Shown here: piece by piece, positions 54,501 through 64,000 of the stretch | Layout of the letters: each line of letters starts with the position of its first letter | Numbering within the stretch: position 1 is the first letter of the stretch | Assembly (NCBI RefSeq): GCF_000003815.2 | Contig: NC_049986.1 | Span: 12,903,876 to 12,967,875, forward strand | Source: Branchiostoma floridae | Taxonomy: Eukaryota > Chordata > Leptocardii > Amphioxiformes > Branchiostomatidae | DNA length: 64,000 nucleotides | Reading direction: 5' to 3' | Translations under genes and position numbers: made by a program | The notes under the pieces: model-generated | What the model was told of the DNA's origin: nothing | What the model saw: the letters and a program-made list of their open reading frames with translations, nothing else | Database searches by the model: none

Positions 54501-56465
54501 CACTACTAATCTTCCTGGACTTCGGCAGACAATTCCTACAAACAGAATGATATACATACAGTACATACGCTCGTCACCTATTTATTCATATTACCATGAC
54601 ATTGAAATAAACATTTAACCTATGATCTAGTTTCGTTTGGAATTGATGCGATCTTACAGTCGCTACTTGTCATAACGGCGTAGTACGATTGAAAGGATTG
54701 TACAGTCCTTCCAGTGACTGAAGGTAGGCAAAGGAAAAGGCAGATTCTGAAACTACAAAAATCATAATCGCTAACAAAAGCCTGCATTGATCAAAGCAGT
54801 TCATACCTTCTAACATTTTGGCGGCTACCAGTATAGTAATTGTAAGTTTCACTTTCCAAATTGTATTTCCCCCGTTTGTTTTTAAACACAGCACTTCAGC
54901 AAGGCCGAAACCTTAGCTGAGTCTAAAGAGAAGGTAGAAGTGGCCGGGATAGAGATCAAGTCACTGGCTAAGGAGGTTTCCGCCCGTGCCAAGGGTGTTA
55001 ACAACGAGGTGTCGGAGCTGGTGGTCGGCTACAGCGAGGAGCTGGAGGAGATGTTGGAGGTCGCCATCGAGTTCTGTGAGATGTGTACGGTTAGTAAAGG
55101 TTACATACTACATGTTTGGTTATGGTTAGAGTACCTGCAGACGTTATGACGACTTTAGCTGCGTTCTAATAACTTTCTGTGTTTTTGTTGTTTTAGGACA
55201 AAGAGCAGATGGAATACGTACTGAAGCTGGTGAAAGAAGTGTGCATTGCCGCCTCAACACTGTTGAACAACGCTCGTAAGCTCATCGAGGAACCAGACAA
55301 ACCAAGGCATAAGATCGACCTGGCAATGTCAGCTAAGTACGTGCTAGCCCTTCCTACACTTCTTAGGCAGGTCAAGATCAATACAGACAATCAATTGTAA
55401 AAAGATACCACGCAAATGTTGTTTCAAAATATTACTAGACAGGCATTGAAAACCTGCACACCTACAATACGTGTAAACACAAACGAATGCAATGTTGTTA
55501 GAGGTATGTTGTTCGCACTGGAACACCTCAGTCCTTGACCTAAGCACCGCTAGTTTAATCCTGATTGGGATAGATATTTGTCAACACAAGTAAGTTCATT
55601 GCGATTCTCCACACAGGGGCGTTACCAACAACATCAATGACTTCCTGGATGCTGTACTCAACTGGCCGATAGATAAAAAGTACGACGGCTTTGACGCCCA
55701 AGCACGAACAGATGTAAGGACCTCCAACTTCTTATGAAAATCTTTAAAGCGCTCAATTTTGGGTTGACATATAGAAGACTGGAATTTGTATTCATGACTC
55801 TTTCTTGTTCTCCCCTAAGCTGCCACAAGGTATTGGCAGGCCGGTATGTTCACAAGTTTGTTCGTCATTTTGTACACCATGCACAATCTATCCGTCAATA
55901 CAATATACACCATGCACAGACTGAACATTTTATTCCCTCTACTTGTATGATTTTGCTTCCACTGTGATTATCTGTAAATGGCGATAACGCTAGCAGCTTG
56001 TCGTAGTAATCTGGCTCCTTAATGTGTTCTATGTCGAGCTTGCCATCTAAGTCCTTTGTGATGATTGATCCCATACTGTCATATTTGAACTTATGGCTGG
56101 TTTTTAAATCTGTTCAGGACTTGATGGATACCCTCGGGCTGAAAGACAAAGACAGAAACAACGACACAAATCTGCAGAGGCAGCTGCGTGACAAGGCCGA
56201 AGATCTAGAGAACTACTGGAAAGACGGCGACCCCAACTACAAGGGCTACCAGTATCCAACATACAAGGACGAAATCTATGGAGGAGGCTCGGGCAACAGC
56301 GGGGGAAACGGTTCCAACAACAAGGACGGAATCTATGGAGGAGGCTCGGGGAACAGCGAGAAAAACGATTCCACCAACAAGGACGGAATCTATGGAGGAG
56401 GTTCGGGGAACAGCGGGAAAAACGCGTACGATTCCAACAATAAGCCTAGGGGCACCGTGATCTAA
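39548..56465 (+). CDS. Talin F3 (PTB-like) domain protein with talin-rod-like C-terminal helices
   Basis: About 23 exons, phase-consistent, some 949 residues: 39548-39562, 42551-42589, 43095-43244, 43407-43508, 43856-44031, 45405-45475, 45843-45874, 46210-46326, 46575-46781, 48126-48353, 49317-49432, 49782-49845, 50511-50699, 51031-51189, 51476-51517, 52425-52505, 53023-53085, 54164-54379, 54892-55089, 55197-55336, 55617-55713, 56118-56465. Residues 11-95 match the talin F3 lobe: GAKFFKVKEAKGMKMKSVLL, VKRWAGSSKSFALDFGDEKY. R58-W59 equal the talin Arg-Trp pair that contacts integrin beta tails. A Pro/Ser linker and a long acidic, Lys/Pro-rich middle with four FF[RK] motifs follow. Residues about 690-830 are helical and resemble talin rod helices (LKLVKEVCIAASTLLNNARK). 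The end has three 19-residue Gly/Ser/Asn repeats. F1, F2 and most of the rod are absent. Integrin or cytoskeletal linkage is inference; exon 1 and some middle exons could be missed. Confidence 0.78.
42081..42185. mobile_element. MITE-like imperfect inverted repeat
   Basis: TTTTGGAAACGGCCAGACGT at 42081 and its imperfect reverse complement ending GACCGTTTCCAAAA at 42185 form arms of about 36 bp, around a centre CACTTTCGTCATCAGTGACA. It lies in the first intron of the talin-F3 gene. Confidence 0.65.
45622..45641. repeat. Short (TA)n repeat
   Basis: An alternating TATATATATATATATA run in the intron after exon 45405-45475 of the talin-F3 gene. Confidence 0.6.
47104..47250 (+). pseudogene. Partial duplicate of the end of the exon at 46575-46781
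   Basis: CCAAGGCGAAGAGGCCAAAGAAG followed by GTAGGGTGTAACC resembles the exon end GCCCAAGAAGAAG followed by GTAGGGCGTCG at 46770-46795, and the intron text after both (TAAAT/TTCATCTT against TAAATCTTCACC, TTGTTGATGGTC against TTGTTCATCGTC) stays similar. Best read as a local tandem duplicate of an exon edge; whether it can be spliced in is unknown. Confidence 0.35.
48779..49042 (+). other. Orphan coding-like frame in a talin-F3 intron
   Basis: An open frame reading KLYKADVFYDNALQSSTMLL and ending in RPRGKEWQHRLVGN has codon use like an exon but no good acceptor upstream: only an A-run precedes it. Its AYSDRPRGK echoes TYSTRPRGK of the candidate exon at 49087-49146. It may be an alternative exon or a remnant of something else. 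Confidence 0.3.
49087..49146 (+). other. Candidate 60-bp exon of the talin-F3 gene
   Basis: Flanked by an acceptor TTGTGCAG and a donor GTAAGG, length a multiple of three and phase 0 like its neighbours, so it could be inserted without breaking the frame. It encodes FSSKRISRSRRTYSTRPRGK. The DNA contains a 13-bp inverted repeat (AGGTCTCGTAGAA / TTCTACGAGACCT). Confidence 0.35.
50236..50447. mobile_element. Inverted-repeat element with GTAGAGTAGATTCAT arms
   Basis: CATGCATGATGCGGCGTATA and following GTAGAGTAGATTCAT at 50236-50270 are mirrored by ATGAATCTACTCTACTATAT... at 50417-50447. A second copy of the right arm lies at 50379-50409. Non-coding, in a talin-F3 intron. Confidence 0.5.
50769..50924. 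repeat. (GTGA)n microsatellite
   Basis: GAGT/GTGA tetramers with GGGT interruptions for about 155 bp in a talin-F3 intron. The same tetramer on the opposite strand makes the repeat at 21393. Confidence 0.92.
52071..52252. mobile_element. MITE with 15-bp terminal inverted repeats
   Basis: TACAGTCAAACCTGT (52071-52085) and ACAGGTTTGACTGTA (52238-52252) are perfect inverted ends, with TA at the borders as for a TA-target DNA transposon. The inside holds two similar modules, each with AAGGGACCG, GTGGCCACTAT and GGACAGGTGGCC-like words. No coding capacity; it lies in a talin-F3 intron. Confidence 0.8.
56265..56435 (+). repeat. Three 57-bp coding repeats in the last exon of the talin-F3 gene
   Basis: AAGGACGRAATCTATGGAGG recurs at 56265, 56322 and 56379, a period of 57 bp or 19 residues (KDGIYGGGSGNS plus a variable Asn/Lys-rich end). 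Period divisible by three keeps the frame. Confidence 0.85.
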
Positions 56466-57437
56466 GCTATAACAGGTTATCTATGAGACAAATTGAGAGA
56501 AGTTGAAAGCACAAGTCGATGTGAAGGGATGCATATTTAAGTTATTACAGGGCCTTCCAATTTCCGACAAGTATTTGTCAAACGGTCAGGTCTGTATTGG
56601 TGTATCACGAGGTTCGATATATCCCCGATGTGTATGACTAATGCCTTTTTAGCGTCTATGTATATTCGTATACGTACAGTAGTACTTCTTTTGAAGGGTA
56701 TGCTTTTTCGTGTACTTTTTATCCTGTTCGTGCAGTTTGTTGTGATTATATCGATACCATGTATCCCATATCAAAGAGTTTGTAAATACACAAGCCAGAA
56801 CAATACCAACAGAGACCTCATTGTAACCGTCTTCCTTATGAAGGAAAATCCTTGTAACAGTTATAAGAAACGGCGGGCAGTGCCGCACTGCGTTGTCAAT
56901 GTCACACAATTAAATAGGGGTGAATGCTCGACAAATCTGTATCTCAATATTTACCAGTGGCAGTGTTTTCAAAATCACCAATAGTGAAACATGTCAACTA
57001 CTTATTCAATCAGATTCAAAATAAAATGTGATGTATGGGAAGTCTCTGTATGTTGTCATACGTAAATCTACAAATGATAAAGATTTGCACCCCCCCACCC
57101 CCTTGACAATGTTGAGCTGTTGTAGCAATTCCAAATTGCTGTGATGGCCGAAATACTAACTGGCAGGTAGGCGTTCAAAAAAGTGAACCGAAGCTAGATC
57201 AGCGTGGATACCAGGCTAGGAATCCTAAGGGTGATTGTTGAAAACAAAAATCAAAGCCATAAACCGAATTTATTTTAGAAAGGACATCGGCCATATCTGC
57301 TGCAATATCCTCATTCGTCGTTAGGAGGCAAACTAACACGGAAGCAAAGAACAGTTTGGCAATGATAGATCTAGAGCAGATAGCTAGTGCAGCACGGTAC
57401 GTTCGCTACAGTTCTGTAACGTATGTATCAGCACCAG
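56466..57437 (+). other. 3' untranslated region of the talin-F3 gene and flank
   Basis: AT-rich DNA without coding resemblance. AATAAA at 57020-57025 is a candidate end signal. TGGATACCAGGCTA at 57205-57218 is another copy of the AGCCTGGTATCCA word. Confidence 0.45.
57020..57025 (+). terminator. Candidate polyadenylation signal of the talin-F3 gene
   Basis: AATAAA 555 bp after the stop codon, the first such hexamer on this strand. Confidence 0.4.
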
Positions 57438-57521
57438 GGGACTGGGATTAGCGTGATCCTAATCCGGGAGGATTACACCCACACGCAGGCCGGCGCCGTC
57501 CTCAGCAGCATCCCGGCACAG
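57438..57521 (+). CDS. Possible isolated exon of an unknown gene
   Basis: 84 bp, 28 codons, between an acceptor CAGCACCAG and a donor GTAATG, GC-rich in AT-rich surroundings. It reads GTGISVILIREDYTHT then QAGAVLSSIPAQ with third-position G/C bias. No neighbouring exon was found and the family is not recognised, so it may be a relic or part of a gene whose other exons were missed. Confidence 0.3.
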
Positions 57522-58724
57522 GTAATGCACATGTCATTGTAAATTTTTTCCAGGGGAGGGGGTATTACAGTCAAATCCAGAGATTCAAATATCGTATTCC
57601 TGATATTGGAAACGATGGCGATGAAATCATCCTGGCAGTCCAATCTGGACAACGTAATTATGTAATTCTATTTTAGTCCATTTGTTTCAATGACAGCTAC
57701 CTGAGAATTGTATCCGTTTATGATTCCAACCCGTCAGCATTGCGGTACATCCTCGTATGCTGTCCATTTTCCTAATTGGCTGGCTCCGAGAAATGAAATT
57801 TTGATGAGGTAGAGTTCATCAAAGTCACTGACGCACAGACTATCAACCTTTTACCCTTCAATGACGTCCTCCGGTAGTTTTGACAATTAGACCCTCATGG
57901 ATAGAAACGAGGTTGCTTAGCAACAATTGATCATGCAGCGATCACGTGCTCTCCTGGTTCCTAATAAGGAATACGTGGTACAGTGCCTGGCTTGTGTCTT
58001 GTGAATTATGAAGGTCAAAAGGGACGTAGAGATGGCAGTTACATACATGAGTGAGACGGCAACACGGCTCAACTGGCGCTAGTAACACAACGATCAATAC
58101 TTTCTCTCTCTAGCCACAAAAGGCCAGATGTACAGCACTGCCAACATCGATTTTAACAGAGCTGTCACGCACGCGGATCAAATCTTATTGTTTTCAGTGT
58201 TTACCTGATTGGTAGAATGGACAAGGTCCGAAAGTGTTTGTTTCACCTGTCATGATCATATAAAACATCTTGTAATAAATCAAGTAATCTTAATGACTTT
58301 GTTTGTAACGTAGAAATAAAAGGAGCATGATAGATTGACCTAATTTTGTAGATTTAACGTTACGTCATTCCCGGATAACAGTCAATAAAGCTGCATCAAA
58401 GTAAGGAGAAGGACATGTTTGTGGATGTGCATTTGGGGATATAGATATTCGCCTTTTCACGGTTGTAGAAATTTAAAGAGGCGCGCAAATGTTACAAAAC
58501 ACTCACAGGTTACGAAACAACGGAATGAGATCATTAAAAATGGCTGAATGAGATTGACCAATCAATAGAAAGGCAAATCCTATAGTTCAAAGGTTAAAAA
58601 CAATGCGCTTCACAGGAAAAATGACACAGCACTCTTATAACCTCAGCCCTCTATTCACACTACAGAACAAGACCCTAATAGCGGATGGAAAGGGCATTGA
58701 AAGGGCAAATATAAATTTTTTGGC

Positions 58725-59100
58725 CAACCTTTCAGTTTAAAGGCCTTTCTACCGATCCTACCGAAACATTACATGTTTTTACTCCCGTCGTGAAAGAAAA
58801 TGGACTTTCCTTTATTGAACTATGTGTAACCAAGAAGCTCATATAACCTCCTTGATGTAACGTTATAGACCATCAAATGTATGGAAGGCAAGAACCATTT
58901 CTATGATTTACAATTTAACCTTTCAGTTTAACGACCTTCCTACCGACCTGAGTATTATAACGGGATACTACAAACATAACATAGTCTTACTCCTGTCGTG
59001 AAAGAAAATGGACGCTCGTTTATTGAACTATATGTAACATTAGACCATCACATTTATAAAAGGCAAAAGCTTTCCCTTTATATAATTAGTAACAATTACC
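58725..59100. repeat. Diverged tandem duplication, period about 191 bp
   Basis: CAGTTTAAAGGCCTTTCTAC at 58733 recurs as CAGTTTAACGACCTTCCTAC at 58924. GTCGTGAAAGAAAATGGAC and TTTATTGAACTAT also recur in the same order after each. Copies differ by several substitutions and small length changes. Confidence 0.7.
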
Positions 59101-61184
59101 GTAGCAGAATATTGGATTAGCCTGAACAATCATATGCCAGCCTTATGTATCCGCCTTAGCATTGAACCCACATCATACAATTATCCGACGCATACCTCTA
59201 CCCATCTTTCTTTCCAATTATGAAAAGGCATAACATTATTCCAATGCTGTGAACTTTGGGTACACTTAACGAAATTGGGTTCACTGGGTTTGAATTGTTG
59301 TTAAACCAAACGCGTTTGACGCAGATCCATTCAGTATCTACTTTTATTGCATACAGTTATAGTCATTAGAAAATGTAAGGGTTATTGATATATTCATCAT
59401 AAACAAAATGTATCATCATTTTTATGTTGTGGTTAAACAGACAACCAGACTGTTACGTTTAGATGCCGTCAATCGGACGAGAGATTAATAAAACTGCCAG
59501 AGTACACAAAAAGTCCATCAACAATTTTGGCTCCCAACAATAGCAAATACGTAACGGTTCTCCTGTGTTCCTATGTACATTAGCTGACGTATTTATAACC
59601 CCTAGTAGCAGGCAGCGAAAGGCACAGCAAAGACAGAGTAAATGATTAACTACGGCTAAAAGCACTCCACCATAGCGACCTTTTACTACACTGGGATGTA
59701 GAAGAAAAAAGGGTGAGGTGTTAGTGACGTGTGAGCCTGTCAGTACCTAACAGTAATGCCCGTAAGGCTGTTAGTACCTGATGGTAGGGTTTCACGTTAG
59801 AGGGGCACTTTAAATGCGTTTGATCGATACCAAGATCGAAGACTCGTCTAGACCGAACGACACTGTCCTTGGCTTGCTAGGAGTAACGTATTTTTTCTGA
59901 GTTCCTTCCTTACTAAATCTTACACCTTTTTTTATCATCCTACGTTACTGGATAATATCTGAGTGACAAAGGTGAAACTGTTAGCACCATGGAATGCTGG
60001 GGTTCCGCCCATGACGTTGTGAACTTTTGAACCCTACGAAAGGTTCCGTCGAAAACAAGTCTCTAGCTAGCCTTGAGGGCGATTGCACCAGCTGGCTGAA
60101 ACACTGGAGGTACCATTGGAACCGGGAAGAGCGTGGTCACAGGAAGGTAAGGGCATACTGTAGGGATTTATAGTAACACGTAAGGTGGTGAGCTGTTATG
60201 AGCTTTGGATTCAGCTGGATATAGTTTCTCTGTATTTAAGAAAGGGTTAAAAGATACAAATATTTTAAGACAACGTTATTGAAATTCTGTAAGGGTATTT
60301 GGTATCCGGCTTGCTGTCTGGGTATGGTAAGCATTATACGTCATTTCTGCTTTCCTGCAGTTAATGCATTGTAATGGGTTGGTTGGGGTCTTACGTAGGC
60401 TGACATTGTACTAATGACAAATCAATTAAATCCTGAGTTATCAACGTACAGAGTCTGATGTTGCAGCATCAATTTGTGCGAAGCAATGTCTAGATATTGT
60501 TAGTATGTGCGGAAGAAACATTTTCTTCTATTTCCTGATATGTTACCCCCTCCCCAGGATTTACTAGGCCGCTGCAGTGTTTCTTGTGCTAAAAGCAACA
60601 CAGTATCATGAGTACATGTACTGCTCATTCGATGCAAGCTTCTAATTTCGTTATAAGATCCAGTTTTTACATGTACCAGCACGATCAGGCTATTGGTATA
60701 ACCTACAATGTGATTCATGATGGAACGTGGGTTGGAATAAAGCCCCTTAAACGTCCTATTTTGAAAAACAAGTACGACAATCTCGGCAATTATTTAAAAA
60801 ATCCTCTCATCTTTCGTGTCTGCCCCTGGATCATCCCGAGGGAGCACTCTTTTGTCGTCGCCATGGCAACGGTATCAAAAATTCATGAGCCGGTTTTGAT
60901 GCAAAGCATTCTCTTCATGCGGAAGAAATATTAATGAAAGGTTATTTATTAAGATAAAGACAGATAGTGATCTGATGGCATGTAGATTTGCATGTGTTAC
61001 ACGTCTTCAAGATGAAAAGTCAAGACGTCTTTAACTCCCTAAAGGTAGGTCCTTGTGTTTAATCTATTGGATACATGTACCTGTCCCCTAACCGTGTCAT
61101 GGTAAGTCACTCCTGTAGACGACGGCCATTCTTAGCTCGTTGTCTAAACATGCGTGTCAATATGAGATGTCGAGGGCTTCGACC

Positions 61185-61382
61185 AAGGTGGACTCTCACT
61201 GCACTTGGGGCACTGCGAGGTTCGAGGTTATTTGCGCGAATTTTGATAATTTAGACATTTCGAAATACGTAAAAGTATGACTAAGACGACAAAACGGAAG
61301 AAAGGTCTCGGAAATTCGTTGAGTCATCTACGAACTCCGCAGTGCCGCACCGGTGCCCAAAGTGCAGTGAGAGTCCACCTTT
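61185..61382. mobile_element. MITE-like element with about 40-bp inverted ends
   Basis: AAGGTGGACTCTCACTGCAC at 61185 is mirrored by GTGCAGTGAGAGTCCACCTT ending about 61382. The arms continue with imperfect pairing (GGGGCACTGCGAGGTTCG against CGAACTCCGCAGTGCCGC). About 120 bp of non-coding DNA separates them. Confidence 0.75.
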
Positions 61383-62865
61383 AGTAGGCCTTACTTACCG
61401 TACATTGCGCTTTGTCATGTATTAGGAATTATTCGTATTAAGCACTAACTTGAAATAGCAGTACTGCACATGTTAATGACCATGATATCATACATTTCAA
61501 GCAACTGTTACCAGCGTATGTCGTAGACAGTTTAAAACGATTTCTTAACATCGCAACCTTTTGTTTCCGTCGTTTGCTCCATCTGGGTCACCTATTGTAT
61601 CCTAAGGCCTACGTGCACACGGTGGCGATTGTACTGGACTGAGCAGATGTGACGTCATCTTTCTGACATAGCATAACGTTCTCTCCAACAACCCAGGCAT
61701 CTTTGTACATTCTGAAGGCCGACGTTTCTTGATACACGGCTTGGACTAAAATTGGAAGGGGCAAGCATTTCGTTTGGTGGAATGGTGTTTGGTGAATAAT
61801 GATAACCGATTAACCGTTCCAATAGCAAGTGTATTGATACCAAATGGTGATTCGCACAATCTATCCTATGACTCCGTGGTACATGATGTTTTATAGCTTT
61901 GTTGTTTACAACCTCCTTATATTGATAGGAGGTATCCAATATGAGTAATGAGTAACGTTCAAGACACCTCAGTTCGGAACACCGGGCAACCATTTTTCGT
62001 GTCTTCAGAAAGACTTGAAATGAATTGTTGACGACTTTTCGCTGTCGCAGTTGGTTCTCAAATTGAACAGACATATTCTTGCCTAGAGTTTATGTGTGCT
62101 CTGAACAGCCATATGACCTTTTAAGACAAACTTATTGATTTAACGCCCCTAATAAACTAAATGGCCTCAACTTTAGTACCACAGTGAGATAGTGCTGTTT
62201 TTAGGCCGACAATATCTCAATACTTACATGTTATAGACGATTTCATTGCTTCTTTAGTGACAGGTGACTCAATTTTTACAGACCTTATTTTTTTCAAACA
62301 GGTATGACAAGTTGACCTTCTGTGCTTCAGCGGTTTGATTGGTATTAAGTACACAAATGACTTCATAACGATATCTTTGTCTGTTCACCTTTGTACCAGT
62401 ATACGCACCTACCTGCATGTGCGCTGTAACGCACGTGTCAACAGCTATGAATGTGCACCTTACACCAGCAAGTTGTTGTAGGAAAATATTACTGATGGCA
62501 GCATAGAAGAACAAAAAAACATGAATCACGTAGCAAACTAGCCTGACTAAGATCGCGCTCCTAGCGGCTGGCTCTACATGTGGTCAGGGTGGCGGTCAGT
62601 AACCCCAGCCAGCGAGATTGTGTAAATACAGTTGCAGACTACGTAGCAATCCAGGGAAAGTATTTTCAAATGTAGTCTTCATTTTCCGTGATGCTCTTTA
62701 TATCATGTTACTTTCTATATCGCAATACTAGAAATGCCATACGTTTATGAAGGTAAGATGATATGATATGCAAAACCCGCTTTGTAAAGTTTGGATAGTA
62801 TTACCATGTTTGTCATCTTTTTAATTATATTTGTCTTCTTTTTAATTTCCAGGAAAGTCTTCGAT

Positions 62866-63983
62866 ATGGAAAATTTCCGGGTGCAAGGAAAACGTCTGTG
62901 TCCTTTCCTACTCTTCCTGTGGTGTCTGTGTGAGTTGTGCAGCGCCTTCAACAACACGACAGCCGTCTTCAGCAACAAGACAACTGCCTTCATCAACACA
63001 ACAACCACCCTACCGTCAACCACAACGCCAAGCACGACACTCGGCTGTTTTCTGTGCGACGAAAACCAGCGATGTATACCAGATGAGAGAGTGTGTGACG
63101 ATTTGGAAGATTGCGACGACCGAACGGACGAATTAAACTGCTCGTGTGAATGGGACCAATTCCGATGTGACAATGGGTTGTGTATTCCTGACTATTTAAC
63201 GTGTGACGGGCGAGACGACTGTGGCGACTGGAGCGACGAACGCGCATGCGCGTGCACACGTTGGGAGTACGCATGCGCGAACGGCAGGTGTATCAGGAAG
63301 ACTCAGGAATGCGACGACCGAGACGACTGCGGAGACGCCAGTGACGAGCTGCACTGCGCATGCCCGAGCCATAAGCAGAAGTGCGCGACATACGGGTGTA
63401 TTACGTCAGACGAGGAGTGTGACGGACTGTACCAGTGTGAGGACAAGAGTGACGAGGAAAACTGCCGTGAGTACAAGAAAAACAGCTGCATTTTAGCGAT
63501 GTTTCATTTCGATTATCTTATTAGATCACATGGACCGAGAGGATCTTGAAAAATCACTAGAAATATAAACTAGAAATAAAAAGTGATAAGCAATGATTGA
63601 CAAACATTACTAAGTAACTATGGAACATTCTCCTTAAAACCTAAAAGAAGTTCACAATAGTATCTATTCACGTTTAACGTTATGAAACCAGTAATTGGCA
63701 GAAATAAATGTAGCTGTTGTGATGTTATTAACTCCTCACTAACCATTCCACACTTCTCTTCGCTGACACTTTTCTTAACAGCCTTGTAACTTATTACAGT
63801 ATTACAGTGTTACATTTTCTTTACGCCTCCACAGTTCCCGAGTTAAGATGGGACGTGTGGTTGGAGATCGGTGTGGCCATCTTCTTCGTGCTGATTTTCT
63901 CCATCGTGTGTGCGGCGACCCGCTGCTGTATGGGCCCGCCCAAATCTCACTCGCCGCGGAGGAGGCAACAGGGGGAAGACCCG
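62866..63983 (+). CDS. LDL-receptor class A repeat transmembrane protein (5' part; continues right)
   Basis: Two exons, 62866-63466 (with untranslated start from 62853 after an acceptor) and 63835-63983, in phase; a donor GTAGGT at 63984 shows that more follows outside the window. Start ATG chosen because the acceptor TTTCCAG cuts off the longer frame. Residues 10-27 are a hydrophobic signal sequence (LCPFLLFLWCLCELCSA). A Thr/Asn-rich stalk (28-60) follows, then four LDLRa repeats at about 61-92, 94-128, 130-164 and 166-200, each with six Cys and a C-terminal acidic calcium motif (DDCGDWSDERAC, DDCGDASDELHC). The second exon gives a transmembrane helix (IGVAIFFVLIFSIVCAA) and a basic cytosolic start. 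A cell-surface binding or endocytic receptor is likely; ligand unknown. Confidence 0.85.
63467..63834 (+). other. Intron of the LDLRa gene
   Basis: 368 bp between donor GTGAGT and acceptor CCACAG. Nothing else seen in it. Confidence 0.8.
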
Positions 63984-64000
63984 GGTAGGTTAGGATTATG

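Larger units (their letters stand above)
57522..62852. other. Long intergenic region
   Basis: 5.3 kb with no firm gene. It holds a diverged 191-bp tandem duplication (58725-59100) and an inverted-repeat element (61185-61382). Donor-like sites after GGAAG (60147) and after ATGAAAAGTCAAGACGTC...AAAG (61044) could mark 5' untranslated exons of the LDLRa gene to the right, but nothing proves it. The plus-strand frame 60608-60934 and the minus-strand frame 61655-62074 resemble no protein. Confidence 0.45.

Noticed and set aside
60608-60934. 108-codon plus-strand frame in the gene-poor region
   Set aside because: No family resemblance, no splice context, codon use like the surrounding AT-rich DNA.
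61655-62074. 139-codon minus-strand frame
   Set aside because: No recognisable domain or gene context.

Overview
The window looks like nuclear DNA of a cephalochordate (amphioxus, Branchiostoma). Genes are split into many small exons with GT/AG introns. Coding exons are GC-rich in an AT-rich background dense in small inverted-repeat elements and TACATGTA-type words. The recognisable proteins are those of a chordate: an RXR ligand-binding domain close to vertebrate RXR, MORN5, a lysosomal sialidase like NEU1 and an IFI44-like TLDc/GTPase protein. The species assignment is inference.

Layout. 716-8086 (+): last five coding exons of a retinoid X receptor; the DNA-binding domain lies before the window. 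11501-15638 (-): complete seven-exon amidohydrolase, convergent with RXR. 16518-18062 (-): 5'-truncated non-LTR retrotransposon with an open reverse transcriptase and poly(A) tail. 19614-23947 (+): complete eight-exon IFI44-like gene. 25048-29002 (-): complete seven-exon sialidase, convergent with IFI44-like. 29284-31319 (+): complete five-exon MORN5, head to head with the sialidase about 280 bp away. 32014-38191 (-): about eleven exons of an unrecognised N-glycosylated surface protein with signal peptide, polybasic sites and a hydrophobic C-terminus. 39548-56465 (+): about 23 exons of a protein with a stand-alone talin F3 (PTB-like) module at its start, a long acidic middle with repeated FF[RK] motifs and talin-rod-like helices near its end. 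62866 to the right edge (+): four LDL-receptor class A repeats and a transmembrane helix, continuing past the window.

Between genes and in introns are three perfect hairpins (arms 25-34 bp, loops 16-18 nt), several MITE-like elements with imperfect terminal inverted repeats, two TCAC/GTGA microsatellites, two local tandem duplications and a tRNA-Glu-derived SINE. The genes do not form one pathway. The unusual candidate is the talin F3 protein: it keeps the F3 core, including the Arg-Trp pair that contacts integrin tails in talin, without the rest of the talin head. Exon borders were placed by eye from splice signals, reading-frame phase and, where known, family similarity; borders in the two unfamiliar genes are the least certain.
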